From Trematomus loennbergii (lineage: Eukaryota; Chordata; Actinopteri; Perciformes; Nototheniidae): a stretch of DNA of 64,000 nt. The notes under the pieces were generated by a model. The model was given only the letters and a program-made list of their open reading frames with translations, searched no databases and was not told the origin of the DNA. The first letter of the stretch is position 1. Every line of letters begins with the position of its first letter. A program made the position numbers and the translations under genes. This document shows, piece after piece, positions 13,568 through 26,424 of the stretch. The stretch is taken from contig JAAOOA010000086.1 in NCBI GenBank assembly GCA_012861695.1, positions 24,786,403 to 24,850,402 on the forward strand, given 5' to 3'.

Positions 13568-13568
<1 letters not shown>
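13336..13568 (+). repeat. Teleost microsatellite-associated repeat with CCCTAA-like stretch
   Basis: GGGGACATTACATTGACTTA, then ACCTTAACCATAACC, CCCTAACCCTAACCAAGTC, GTCCCCATAAGGGAGG and TAGGTCCCCACAAGTATAGT, ending where a long CA array begins. I recognise this as a sequence scattered through many fish genomes next to CA arrays. The telomere-like part is internal to it. Confidence 0.7.
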
Positions 13569-16235
<2,667 letters not shown>

Positions 16236-16437
16236 GAGGCGTGTGGCGCAGTGGGTTAGTGCGTTGGTGTTCGGATCAGGGGGTCACAGGTTCAAACCCC
16301 ACTGCAGTCAGCATGTCGTTGTGTCCCTGGGCAAGACACTTCCCCCAAATTGCTCCTGTCGGGATTGTCCACAGTATTGATTATGTAAGTCGCTTTGGAT
16401 AAAAGCGTCTAACAAGTAACATGTAATGTAATGTATC
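16236..16437 (+). mobile_element. tRNA-derived SINE with L2-like tail, copy 2
   Basis: Same structure as 11425-11632: GGCGTGTGGCGCAGTGGGTT head, GGTTCAAACCCC B box, and GTCGCTTTGGATAAAAGCGT tail ending in ATGTAATG repeats. This copy keeps a better A box (GTTAGTGCGTTGG). Confidence 0.9.
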
Positions 16438-17237
16438 CTGATTATGTAATCCCATTACCGTTACTCCCAAAGCCTGAATATAGTGCATTGGTGTGTCAGC
16501 CACTTTTTCCCTTTAAAGACTTTCTCTGGTTGCAGCAACACGTCTGTAAGGGCCAGTTTAATGAAGGTCATATTTGGGTTGAGGTTTTCACTATTGTGTG
16601 TTTTTCACTGTGTGTCCCATTGGGTGTCCCTGTCCTATTCCCTATGGCACAGGTATTTAAGATGTGTGTTGGCACAGGATTGGGTGTGTCTGACCCCGAA
16701 AGGGCAAATGTTTTTTAACCGCCATAGCGCGAATGTGTTTGCGGTTGTTCAGGTAAAAAATTGAATATTGAATGGCAATGAACTCTACTTTATTACGCAA
16801 AATAAACGGATTGTATTGTTCCGCAGCCCACCAATTCATCATTAAAACAACAACACAAACAGTATCTTATCAACACAGTATAGAGCGTCGGCCAAGTCAT
16901 TCCCAGGAGTTTAAACACCAGCTCCTACAACGTCTTTGAGGTCTGTGTTCTACTTGCACGGAGACTGCAGGAAAAAACAAAAGTATTTAACTTTTTCGAC
17001 GCCGAGGGGCAATTCTCAAGGTCAACACCTTTCCTTCGTTGTTTTCACTGCAGCTTCCAGTAAAAGAAAAAAGTTCAGAGTAACAACTGAGATACTGTAA
17101 GCCTGCAGCTCCGTCCAAAGCATTGCAGCAGAGTGGGCGGCCAATCAAAGTCATGCCTTCTCCTCGGCGGGGGTGCAGCCCCCGGTTAAAGATAGAAGCT
17201 GGGAACAACCTGAAGTCTGGATTAGCTCTGCCAAGTG
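16438..17237. other. No recognised feature
   Basis: Low-repeat DNA. The segment 16900-17220 is relatively GC-rich, but no frame shows a known domain. Confidence 0.45.
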
Positions 17238-17326
17238 CACATCTCCTCTCCTCCCTCTCTCCTTTCTCCCTCTCTCCTTCCTCCTCTCTCCCCCCCCCCC
17301 CCTCTCCTCCTCTCTCCTTCCCTCCA
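17238..17326. repeat. Polypyrimidine tract (CT/CCT-rich) with C-run
   Basis: About 88 bp, almost entirely C and T on the plus strand, including a run of about 13 C. It is a homopurine-homopyrimidine tract able in principle to form triplex DNA. Pro/Ser-rich open frames here come from composition. Confidence 0.85.
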
Positions 17327-18019
17327 GGAGTGCATGTCAGTTCCTCTCAGCACAAAGATGCGCCCGGGGAAAAGCCGAGACCACCCCCCCCCCGCACCCA
17401 GCGTTGATGCGCAGCATAAGAACCGTGATGAGCCCATGGGTGCACCCCCCAGCATTTCTCCCATGTTGCCTCTCGGATGCTCGACTCAGGCACTGTGGCG
17501 GTAATTCAGAGACAAGCAGGCAAAACAAGTGCAAAGATAGAAAGCAGGAGAAATGGTGAAGTTGTCACAAGCAAGTTTCTGCCATGTTGAGATTCGTACA
17601 AAAAAAACAAACTAATAATAAGTCGAATAAACAGGTTTATATTCAAATATAGGCAATGACTTTATGACACCTGTCGACATCAATACGCTGGATGATTGTT
17701 TCACTAATTACTTCCTGTCGTTAGCCAAAGATTCTCCATTCATTTTATTGCAATTAAACTCGCTTCTTTAAGGCCTTTTAGTGCGGAACATCTGTGCCTT
17801 CAGTTTTACTAATGGTAGCTTAATGGCAATCCCAAAACAACAAAATGGAAGTGGCCGGATATATTTATATATATTCATTATTTCGTGACGTTAGTATTAC
17901 AATAGTTGTTTAAAAAAAGTATCCATTTCTCGGCTTACTACTGTACTCCTAGCACTCCTAAATAAAATAAAAACATTAAAAAATGATGGTTTTGAGTGAG
18001 ATATTTCTTAAGAGTTTTT
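17327..18019. other. No recognised feature
   Basis: C-rich at the left edge, then AT-rich. No gene or bounded repeat was seen. Confidence 0.45.
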
Positions 18020-18716
18020 TTAACCTGTTAAACCCTGAGCCTGTTTTTCAGGTCTCAGGCTCAAAAATGACATTCCCAGAACAAATGACCATATCTTCCC
18101 TTCTAAAAGGGTTAAATTAATAATCTTTGTTCTAAAAGTAATGATAAACCTGTGAGTTGGATGTAGAAAAGTCAGAATCAACATAGATGTTTTTTATTTT
18201 AAAGAAAATTCAGATTTGACATAGTAAAAAACTGTAAATTATAGTGTCCGTCCAAAAATTCTTTTTACTTATAGTGAAAACTACCCTTGGATGATGGGTT
18301 AGTAGACTAAAAGCTTTAGGAATCCAAAGTACAACATATAATAAGTACCCTGTATCAAGATTGATGCAAAACAAGTGAAATTTGACCTTTTTAGAGAGAT
18401 TTAGCCAAAAAAAAAACACTTCTGGGGTCATTTGGGTGGATTTGACCTATCTCTGGCCCCCCTTGGTCGATTTTGATGAATGAAATCTCTTTATAACCGC
18501 TTTATAAATCGCTCAGGGGTCATTTAGACGCTTCTTATGAGACTTGTGTTTTGTTTTGGTAAAAATGGTTCATATCTTCAGTTAGCTGAGATTCTTCCCG
18601 TTAATCTGGTGCTACACATTAATAGTTTCATAAATGTTAAGAAACCCTGAGACATTGACTCGAAAAAAAACGGTGGGAGGGGTCCAATGGGGGGACCGCC
18701 GTGCTTAAGAGGTTAA
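18020..18716. mobile_element. Non-autonomous DNA transposon (ends TTAACCTGTTAA / TTAACCTCTTAA)
   Basis: The left end TTAACCTGTTAAACCC is matched by the reverse complement of the right end, CCTTAACCTCTTAAGC. The internal segment ATTTAGACGCTTCT through CTTCCCGTTAA recurs at 53140-53230. The body includes the GGTCCAATGGGGGGACC stretch. There is no coding sequence. Confidence 0.6.
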
Positions 18717-19539
18717 GGTTTGAAACAGAGCTAAGGAAGTATTGAAAGTTCAGCTTACGGAGAAAGGGATAAGAAAATAGCAACGCAGTTTACTGAATAC
18801 AGTAAAAGGTTACGCGTCGGGCAGAGTGAAGCAAACACTCAAGCAGCACTTCAACAAGTTATAAAAGAAAATGATTTCTTTGCATCCCCATACACAGCTT
18901 TCACATTTCAATGAGAGCGGCTGACACGGAAAAATATTTCCTTCGACATCATCATCTTCCCAGCCAGCTTTATTTCCCACGTCGCCTCATCTTTTCAAAA
19001 CGCAGAGAGCACGGTGTCGAGGATATTTAGGTGCAGCGTGTCACATTTGAGTAATCCCACAAACTTTCAATTTCAGCGTATTTGAGACGAGCAAGAAAGG
19101 AGGTGGTGAGAATGAAAGGGATAGCACCAAAAGGCACTCATCAGTGGGCAGCAGGCGAGAAGAAGACCAAGAAGAAGGAGTCTGCTCTGAGTCCGATAAC
19201 CTCCTGAGTCGTTCCTCTGTGTCCACCAGAGTTTCATCTGCAACTTGAAGGAAAATGCAGCCACTGCAACAACAAACTGCAGCCAGAGAGCCGTGAGCAA
19301 CAGAAAGAGACGGAATTATGGGAAGTCGGGGTCAACTGAGAGGTACAATATGAGAGACGAAAGAAGAGGAAATACTAACTCACAGGGAGGGATTCATCAC
19401 AGGAAGAATATGCAGCAGCGATAGAAAGAAGAGCTAGATCAATATGTTGGTTTGGTTCTGCATCTGCTATTATCCTCTTCTTTGTGTTTTCGTATCAATA
19501 ATATTAACAGTCTAAAATAAAAATATATACTCTAATCTG
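18717..19539. other. No recognised feature
   Basis: Low-repeat DNA with only short chance frames on the minus strand (19041-19300). Confidence 0.45.
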
Positions 19540-20198
19540 TTAAAGGGGACCTATCATGCAAAATGCACTTTTTGATGTCTTTTATACATAAATATGTGTC
19601 CCCGGTGTGTCGGGGAACTCACGCAGCATCAGAAAATAAAACCCTCTCTCTTTTCCTCCGTACCCAAATCTCTAAAAACGGAGCTGATCCAGATTTGCGT
19701 CCGATATGACGTAATATCTGAAATGTGGACCCACGGCCCTATCAGAAACGTTGCTATAATCAGAAACAATGCCCGACTGTTTTGGACGTAATATGGTCGG
19801 TGTTTACATTAGCATCGCTAACACTCAGAGCTAACCTGTACTGGAGAGCATGTGTGTGAAGAAGCAGGAAATAAAAAGGAACTCACCTTGTGGTATAACC
19901 GGCAAGAGAGAAAGCCTTTGAGCTCCATACTGTTTCAGAAATAATCCTTGATAATCCATGATATGGCGTTTCATCACGGCAGTATTTAGTTTAGACAGTA
20001 GCTGCCGGGTCCCGCATGAGCTCAGCCCCCTCCTTTTTTATTTGTACAGGAAGTGAAATAGGATATGAGGCATGGCTAGAATGGGTGATCTGTTTGGTAT
20101 TTTGAGCAAAACACTTCATAGACATGTTTTTTATATATTTGTATATATCTGAGACCTATGCTATTGCCTAGAAATAGCATGATCGGTGACCTTTACAG
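19540..20198. mobile_element. Interspersed DNA-transposon-like repeat (GGGGACCTATCATGC family), copy A
   Basis: The left end TAAAGGGGACCTATCATGC and the right end, reverse complement CTGTAAAGGTCACCGATCAT, form imperfect inverted repeats. The body shares ATATGTGTCCCCGGTGT and TACCCAAATCTCTAAAAA with 25928 and 53456. There is no transposase frame. Confidence 0.75.
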
Positions 20199-20969
20199 TT
20201 AAGAGTTACACAAACTAAACACTTTCCTCTCTGCTGTCCAATAAATACAGGGGGGTAAAAAGTATTGTGTTTGCCTTTGAGGTGTAAGGAAATAATAGTA
20301 CGAAGTAAAAATACTCCAATTTCGATTATATTGCTTTTATTTTTAAATGGAGCGAAGGTTACGACCCAATTTCCCCCTGGAATAAACAAAGTATATTTGA
20401 TTCTTAAAAGGACTCTTATTCACATTGCTATCCCTGTGGTGAAGTCCATGTTGTGGGTGTTACATCACATATTCTCCAATATCTGAGTGAGTCCCTGAGA
20501 GACTGCAGGGTTTTCCCCCCTGCTGAGTGAGAGGGGTTTTCCAACCGTCTCCTCAAACACTTGATATCCCTCATCCATTTACTCCGTCTCCATGGAGGCT
20601 CAGCTGTCCCCTCACCTTTTGTTTTGCCCTGTTTTTCAACTCCTTTTGGTTTTGGGCCCCCAGTGGCTTTCAGACAGAGGAAACATCAGCCTTTGTTCAC
20701 ACTGTCAAAAGCTCTGCAGAATCATTCAAAAAGCTGCGAATCCCCTCAAAGCATGTTTAAACTTCTTATTTTCAACCGCCAAGGTCTGGAAACGTTTATC
20801 TCCTGCAGTAGACGCTATTATTTTATATATATTTATGAGGCATTAGGTTTTAATCGATGTGCGTTCCTTTCTTGTGAAGGCCTTGTCGAGTCGAGCAAAT
20901 TCCTTCAAATTTCCCACAAAACTCAAAATATAATCAAGAATCAAGTGGTTAAGAGGTTTAGTGTGACCT

Positions 20970-21030
20970 TAAAGTGCACCTATCATGCTATTTGTAGGCA
21001 AATATTATGGGTCTCTCTTTTACAACTATA
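20970..21030. repeat. Fragment of the GGGGACCTATCATGC family
   Basis: AAAGTGCACCTATCATGCTA matches a terminus of copies A and B. The fragment ends where the CA array begins. Confidence 0.55.
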
Positions 21031-21039
21031 TTAAATAGT

Positions 21040-21316
<277 letters not shown>

Positions 21317-21318
<2 letters not shown>

Positions 21319-22334
21319 TGTAATAAATACACACACACAGTAAAACTCTGCCCCTCATGTGTTGTATAGGCTGGCATGACTAGGCTGCTCAATGGGGCTG
21401 ATGTGTTGTGTAGATTCTGCCAGAAGGAAAGGTCAAACTCCTTATGAAGCGGTGAGGTGCCGCTCCACATTGCTTTTCTTCCAGACTGCAACGCTGGTCC
21501 CGCAAATCAAGCAAGAACGTGATTGGTCGATATTCATTGTGGGGGTGGGGGGAGGAGGGGTGTTAGATAGATATAGAGTTGTAGTAAGTAGATAGAGTTC
21601 GCTATGATTGAGGTTTCGTTTATGCATAGCGTAGATTCTTTTAATTACATTTCCTTTTTTTTCTGTGTATTTATTACATTTTGGATTTGCTTGGCAAGCT
21701 ACTTATTGAGGGCTTGCGAGCTACCGGTAGCTCGTTATCGACGTGTTGGAGACCCCTGCTCTAAAGGGTTTGGTCATCTTCTTTGTTTGCAGTGTGAAAT
21801 GACAGGAAAATCTGCTTTCTTCTGAAAAAAAGACATTGCTTTGCTGCCAATAAATTACATTATATACTCTATCCATTCAGAACATATTCATGTACCGTGT
21901 GAACACTTATAATTACAGTCATGTGCCAAAAGCCCCAGTTTCTCCCTATTATTCAAATGTTTGTCCACTTTTTTAAATATCTCTTTCATTAGACCTCCGT
22001 TTCCCCCCTTCTTTCCCTCAGGTGCCCACAGACTATCTTTAGGAAATGTTTCCATTTCCCCCCGCTGCCTCTCTATCTCTGTCTGTGTAGTTGATACATT
22101 ATATATAACAGGGTTGGGGTGAGTCATTAGCATATAATGGGCAGATAACTGATGTCATAATGAAAGCCTAAAGCCGTGTCCAGAAAGGAGGAGGCTTGTG
22201 AGACTAATGACCATTTAAATAATGCACAATAAGTGATATTCTGCAGCCAGATCAAAAGCTGCAGAGCTCTGAAGCAAAAGAAGAGTAGAACAAGAAGTTC
22301 CCCAATTTCTTAACTCCCTCTATATGGAACATTG
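21317..22334. other. Mostly unassigned; TE terminus at about 21690-21760
   Basis: GAGCTACCGGTAGCTCGTTA followed by GTTGGAGACCCCTGCT is a motif I recognise from widespread fish DNA-transposon ends (in reverse, AGCAGGGGTCTCCAAC). The other boundary of the element was not found. Confidence 0.45.
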
Positions 22335-22500
22335 GGATTTTAGCCTTTGCAGACCATTTACATGCACAAAAAACCTATATAACACACTACAGGAGACGCT
22401 TGATAGGGCTTTCGTATCAAAGTATTGTCAATTCATCGACTGAAATTGGGAGGAAAAAGATAGTGAGTTTGTGTGAATAACCTCATGTCGCACAGGATGG
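22335..22500 (+). repeat. Interspersed repeat (TTTAGCC family), copy 2
   Basis: GGGATTTTAGCCTTTGCAGA, ATCGACTGAAATTGGGAGG and CCTCATGTCGCACAGGATGG are shared in the same order with 22972-23158, about 640 bp away. The two are separate insertions, because the flanks differ. Confidence 0.75.
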
Positions 22501-22864
22501 CAACAGTTAATACCAGAAAGTCAAATAAAGAAAGCTCAAAATATGCAAAATCGTACTCTCAGTGTCGCCCCAATCCCACTTATTACAAACCCAAATATAA
22601 GAGCTCACATAATGAGAAACCTTATCATGTTTGCACTGCCTTTCTAAGTAGCATATCTCGTATTTTTTGGAGGTATATTTCAGTATATTCAAGGGGTATT
22701 TGTAGTCAGGTTAAAAATATAAATGCACGCGAGTAAGCAGCTTAACCTGAGTAAGACCTTAATCAGAATACAAGCTATTAGCGTGGAGTAAACTTAACAT
22801 AAGTGGAGGAAGCCACTCGTACCCATTTCCTTGTGCTGCTGAGAGATCCATTTGCACTTAAACT

Positions 22865-23230
22865 CAGTGATGGAGAATACATTTAAAACCAGAAGTAAAG
22901 TACACATACTACACTGTAAAAATGATCCATTATAGGTTAAAGTCCTGCATTGAGAATAGTATTTTAAGGTGGATTTTAGCCTTTGCAGACCATTGACATG
23001 CACCAAAAACCTATAAAACACACTTCAGGAAAGGGAAAACCCCAAAAAGCAAATTGGGGATTTTGTATCAAAGTGTTGTCAATCCATCGACTGAAATTGG
23101 GAGGAAAAACCTCATGTCGCACAGGATGGGTCCCAAAAACATAATAGGGCCTCTTTAGGTAAAAATATTCGAGGAATGTACCTAATTAAGTGTAAAAGTA
23201 CATTTAAAGAAATGAATCATTAAAAAGGGA
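22865..23230. repeat. Fish repeat of the 'stepwise AAGTAC' type, split by another repeat
   Basis: Segments such as GAAGTAAAGTACACATACTA and GTAAAAGTACATTTAAAG lie either side of the 22972-23158 insertion and resemble 41575-42260 and 51000-51310. Boundaries are approximate. Confidence 0.4.
22972..23158 (+). repeat. Interspersed repeat (TTTAGCC family), copy 3, most complete
   Basis: Runs from GGATTTTAGCCTTTGCAG to AAACATAATAGGGCCTCTTT. The intermediate blocks are those of copy 2. Non-coding. Confidence 0.75.
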
Positions 23231-23312
23231 AAGCAGCAAATAAAGAAACATTGAGAGGCTGAAACCATGATATTAATTATTTAAAATTGTTGCCAAGTAA
23301 CTTTATTTCATG

Positions 23313-23645
23313 TCCGGCAGTGGCTCAGTCAGTAGGGGCTTGGACTAGGGTCGCCGGTTCAAGTCCCCGACCAGACCTAAATATGGAGTGTGGACTGCTA
23401 CTTGGAGAGGTCCCAGTTCACTTCCTGCCCTGCCGTGGTGCCCTTGAGCAAGGCACCGGACATCCCCCTTCCCCCCTCACTCCCATTGCTCCCCGGGTGC
23501 TGTACAATAGCTGCCCACTGCTCCTAGTACTAGACTGCTGGCACTAGGATGGGTTAAAAGCAGAGAACACATTTCACTGTGTGCTGTGTGCTCTGCATGT
23601 GTGACCATTACAGAGGGTTTCATCCCTCCTATTCTATTCTATCTA
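23313..23645 (+). mobile_element. tRNA-derived SINE (CGGCAGTGGCTCAGT family), copy 1
   Basis: A-box-like GGCAGTGGCTCAGTCAGTAG and B-box-like CGCCGGTTCAAGTCCCC start the element. The body has GAGCAAGGCACCGGACATCC and CACTAGGATGGGTTAAAAGC. It ends in ATTCTATTCTATCTATT repeats. It is about 330 bp and closely matches 50055-50393. Confidence 0.85.
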
Positions 23646-24624
23646 TTTCAACCCATGCATTATTTCTGGTGTGTCATTTAGTTAAAACCACATCTATCTA
23701 AACATCATATTTTACACATTGGTTTTAAGTTTTGTGAGTAAAAATCTTAATTTGTAAAGATGTTGTTAAATACATTTTGTGCAAGAAAATACGCAAGTCA
23801 AATGTGTACTTAGGTGTACAGTACTTCATTACATTTCCTTAGTTACATCATCACTGCTTATATGGTGTACTTTTCGCCATTCATACAACGATAGTGATGC
23901 AAAAATAGTCTATGGAGTTCAAACTCTGTTTCCTTCTGCATTCACAGGCGACGAAAAAAAATTATATTTACTTTGTACATCCACATCTATTTTAAAAGCC
24001 TGTACTACTGTTTTAAAGGTCTTTCATGTGTGGCTTCCTTGGCTGTTAAACTAGTGACAGGAACACCAAATACTCAGCGGTGCAAGTGTTATGTGTGTTT
24101 CTGTGGGTGTATTCACAGCATGTTTTTCTGATGTGCGAGGACAGAGATAAAGCAGTGAGAGAACGAAGTAAACAGCTTTATAATAATCAGTGGTAGTAGC
24201 ACCGAGAGGCCGTTTTTGAAGCAGCAGGACCTGTTTTGTAGGGAGAGTCACCGGCAGTGCAACGTGCTGTTAATACCAGGTATTAAAAGCTCAAGCAAAC
24301 ACAGAAGGGCATGGGCAAAGCTAATAAATAATGCAAATCCATTCATGCCTTTCATAAAGTGGAGAGAGCTTAGAGAGGGCGCTGCGATTGACCCGCTTGT
24401 TAACAGAGGACTGAAGAGACACATTAACTGGCACAAACAGTGAAGGGAACATTTTGTTTTTTAGGACACAAGAAGTGGGATTTAGCCATCATTAGCATAC
24501 ATGCTGGGTCCAAATATGTTTGTTAACTGCTGGTTATGAATGTAGGCTAAGCTTGATTGACTAGTTCAAGAGAATTGAGATTTTTGATGGGAAACGAACA
24601 TTATATCGATGATACACACATGTT
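23646..24624. other. No recognised feature
   Basis: AT-rich DNA without bounded repeats. Short frames at 23779-24443 overlap on both strands and are treated as chance. Confidence 0.45.
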
Positions 24625-25213
24625 AAGGCCCGGACACACCAAGCTGACACCAAAGAACTGACACAGACGGACCCCCGACTGTTGTGTCACCTCACGTCTC
24701 TGCGTCTTGGCCATGTGTCGCACTGGAACACACCGCAAAGACTTCAGCCGACAGCCAAGTAGCACGTACGAACTGCGCATGCGTGAGTGGCAATAACTCT
24801 CCTTACCAGCAGGCGGCGGTAGTGTGTATTCGTCATTCAAAAGAGGCAACAACCGGAAGACAGACTGCGTGATACACCGAGAGAAGAGGAACAGACTGCG
24901 TGATATAAACAAACAACAAATAGCGTGTGCGTTCCATTTTCACTCTACAGCGAGAAGCTCACGGGGCTTTCCCGAACCTGTGTCGAGAGCTGGAGTTAAA
25001 TGAAATCTCAGATTTGCCTTCTTAATCGTTAGTTTGGGTCTCTCACTTCCGTTTCGCTTCTCATGCACTGATTCGCTAAGCTGAACAGCCAATCAGAGTG
25101 ATTTCTTTTGCCGACAGCCTTTGGCCGACTGCCCACCGATTCGACATGTTGAATCGGTGGGTTTTCGGCCGAAAAGGTGTCGGCACGGCTGAAAAGACAC
25201 CTGGCCTTATCCC
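24625..25213. mobile_element. Non-autonomous DNA transposon (TAAGGCCCGGACACACC type)
   Basis: The left end TAAGGCCCGGACACACCAAG and the right end, reverse complement TAAGGCCAGGTGTC, form short imperfect inverted repeats. The body carries diverged internal repeats (GCCGACAG, GGCCGACTG) and a perfect 11-bp hairpin at 25132-25161. The family resembles common fish elements with CCGGACACACC ends; the superfamily is uncertain. Confidence 0.6.
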
Positions 25214-25557
25214 ATGTATCTCTGGAGATATTGATCAGGATGTCACCACATTTGGCCTAGATGTTCACAGAGAGGCAAGGCATACAATAAAGCAAAGATT
25301 ATATCAATACCTTCAGGGGAGCCTACATTTTCACTATTTTCGGTTATGGGAAAGTTCCAAAACATTAACCGAAAAAAATAATTTTGCAGTCAAATATTTT
25401 TATACAACCATCCGTTTCATAAACTAGACATATTAAAGTAATGAAAAAAATGGTTGTGCTTTGTTCTACCTCGGGTAGGGGTATCTCGATGACTAAAGCC
25501 TTTTTGGGGGGTTTGTTCCTCTACTATTAATTGATCATGGTCAATTTGCATTATAGA

Positions 25558-25913
25558 CAGGGGTGCACATAACTGGTACGCAGGTACGCATGCGCGGCAA
25601 CAATCTGAAATGCGTACCGTCACTTTTGTCACAAAGCGCATTTGCGTACCGACGTAAATGTGAAGCTTTCCCAGAAGGCGGTTAGTTCACCGGACGACAG
25701 AGTCGTTCTCCGTGTGCACAGACATGACTGCTGTTAACGTCGGTCTGTACAGCAGCCCTGCGCTAAAACAGCTGATCACAACGTTCACACGCTCTGCGGT
25801 CACGAAGCACTGATGCCACCCCCCCCGTTGACAATCGCCAGAAGTTGGAGTACCAAACACTGACTCCAGGTACTCATCTGAGTACCTCACTGAGAAAGTT
25901 GTGTGCACCCCTG
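25558..25913. mobile_element. hAT MITE with perfect 8-bp target duplication
   Basis: The inverted ends are CAGGGGTGCACATAACT and, in reverse, CAGGGGTGCACACAACT. ATTATAGA is duplicated at 25550-25557 and 25914-25921. An 8-bp target duplication and a CAGGGG terminus are hAT hallmarks. The 356-bp body has no transposase. Inverted, truncated relatives lie at 36480-36775 and 40830-41118. Confidence 0.9.
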
Positions 25914-25927
25914 ATTATAGACTCTAT

Positions 25928-26424
25928 AAAGGGGACCTATCATGCAAAATGCACTTTTGTACGTCTTTTCTACATGAATATGTGTCCCCGGTGTTCCAGG
26001 GAACTCACCAAGTGTCAGAAAACACAACCCTCTCTATTTTCCTCCATACCCAAATCTCTAAAAAAGGGGCTGCAACGGATCTGATAAAAACTGATCCAGA
26101 TTTGAACACTGTCCTGACGTCAGGACAGTGGCGCTATGGCTATTGGGCCAACTCCACCAATCAGGAGGAGACAGCCACGGCCATTGCCGTTCGAAAGCGC
26201 TGGAGACGCTGTAGTACATATGCCAGGCCTGTAGATGGTGCTGTTCTCACTGAATCAGCCCTTGCAAAAACAGAGCTAAAAAAGTGCAAATTGAGTGAAA
26301 TGAGGCATGGCTAAAATGCATGATCTGTTTGGTATTTTGAAAAAAAAAAAAGTATAAATATGCCTTATATAGGTATGGTCCTACACTATATTATTATAAT
26401 ATAGCATGATAGGTCCACTTTAAA
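25928..26424. mobile_element. GGGGACCTATCATGC family, copy B
   Basis: Starts ATAAAGGGGACCTATCATGC and ends in the reverse complement TTTAAAGTGGACCTATCATG. It begins a few bases after the target duplication of the preceding hAT MITE. The body matches copy A in its first 130 bp, then diverges. Confidence 0.75.

Noticed and set aside
20561..21034. 157-codon plus-strand frame
   Set aside because: Overlaps other open frames in the same region, runs into a repeat fragment, and has no known motif.
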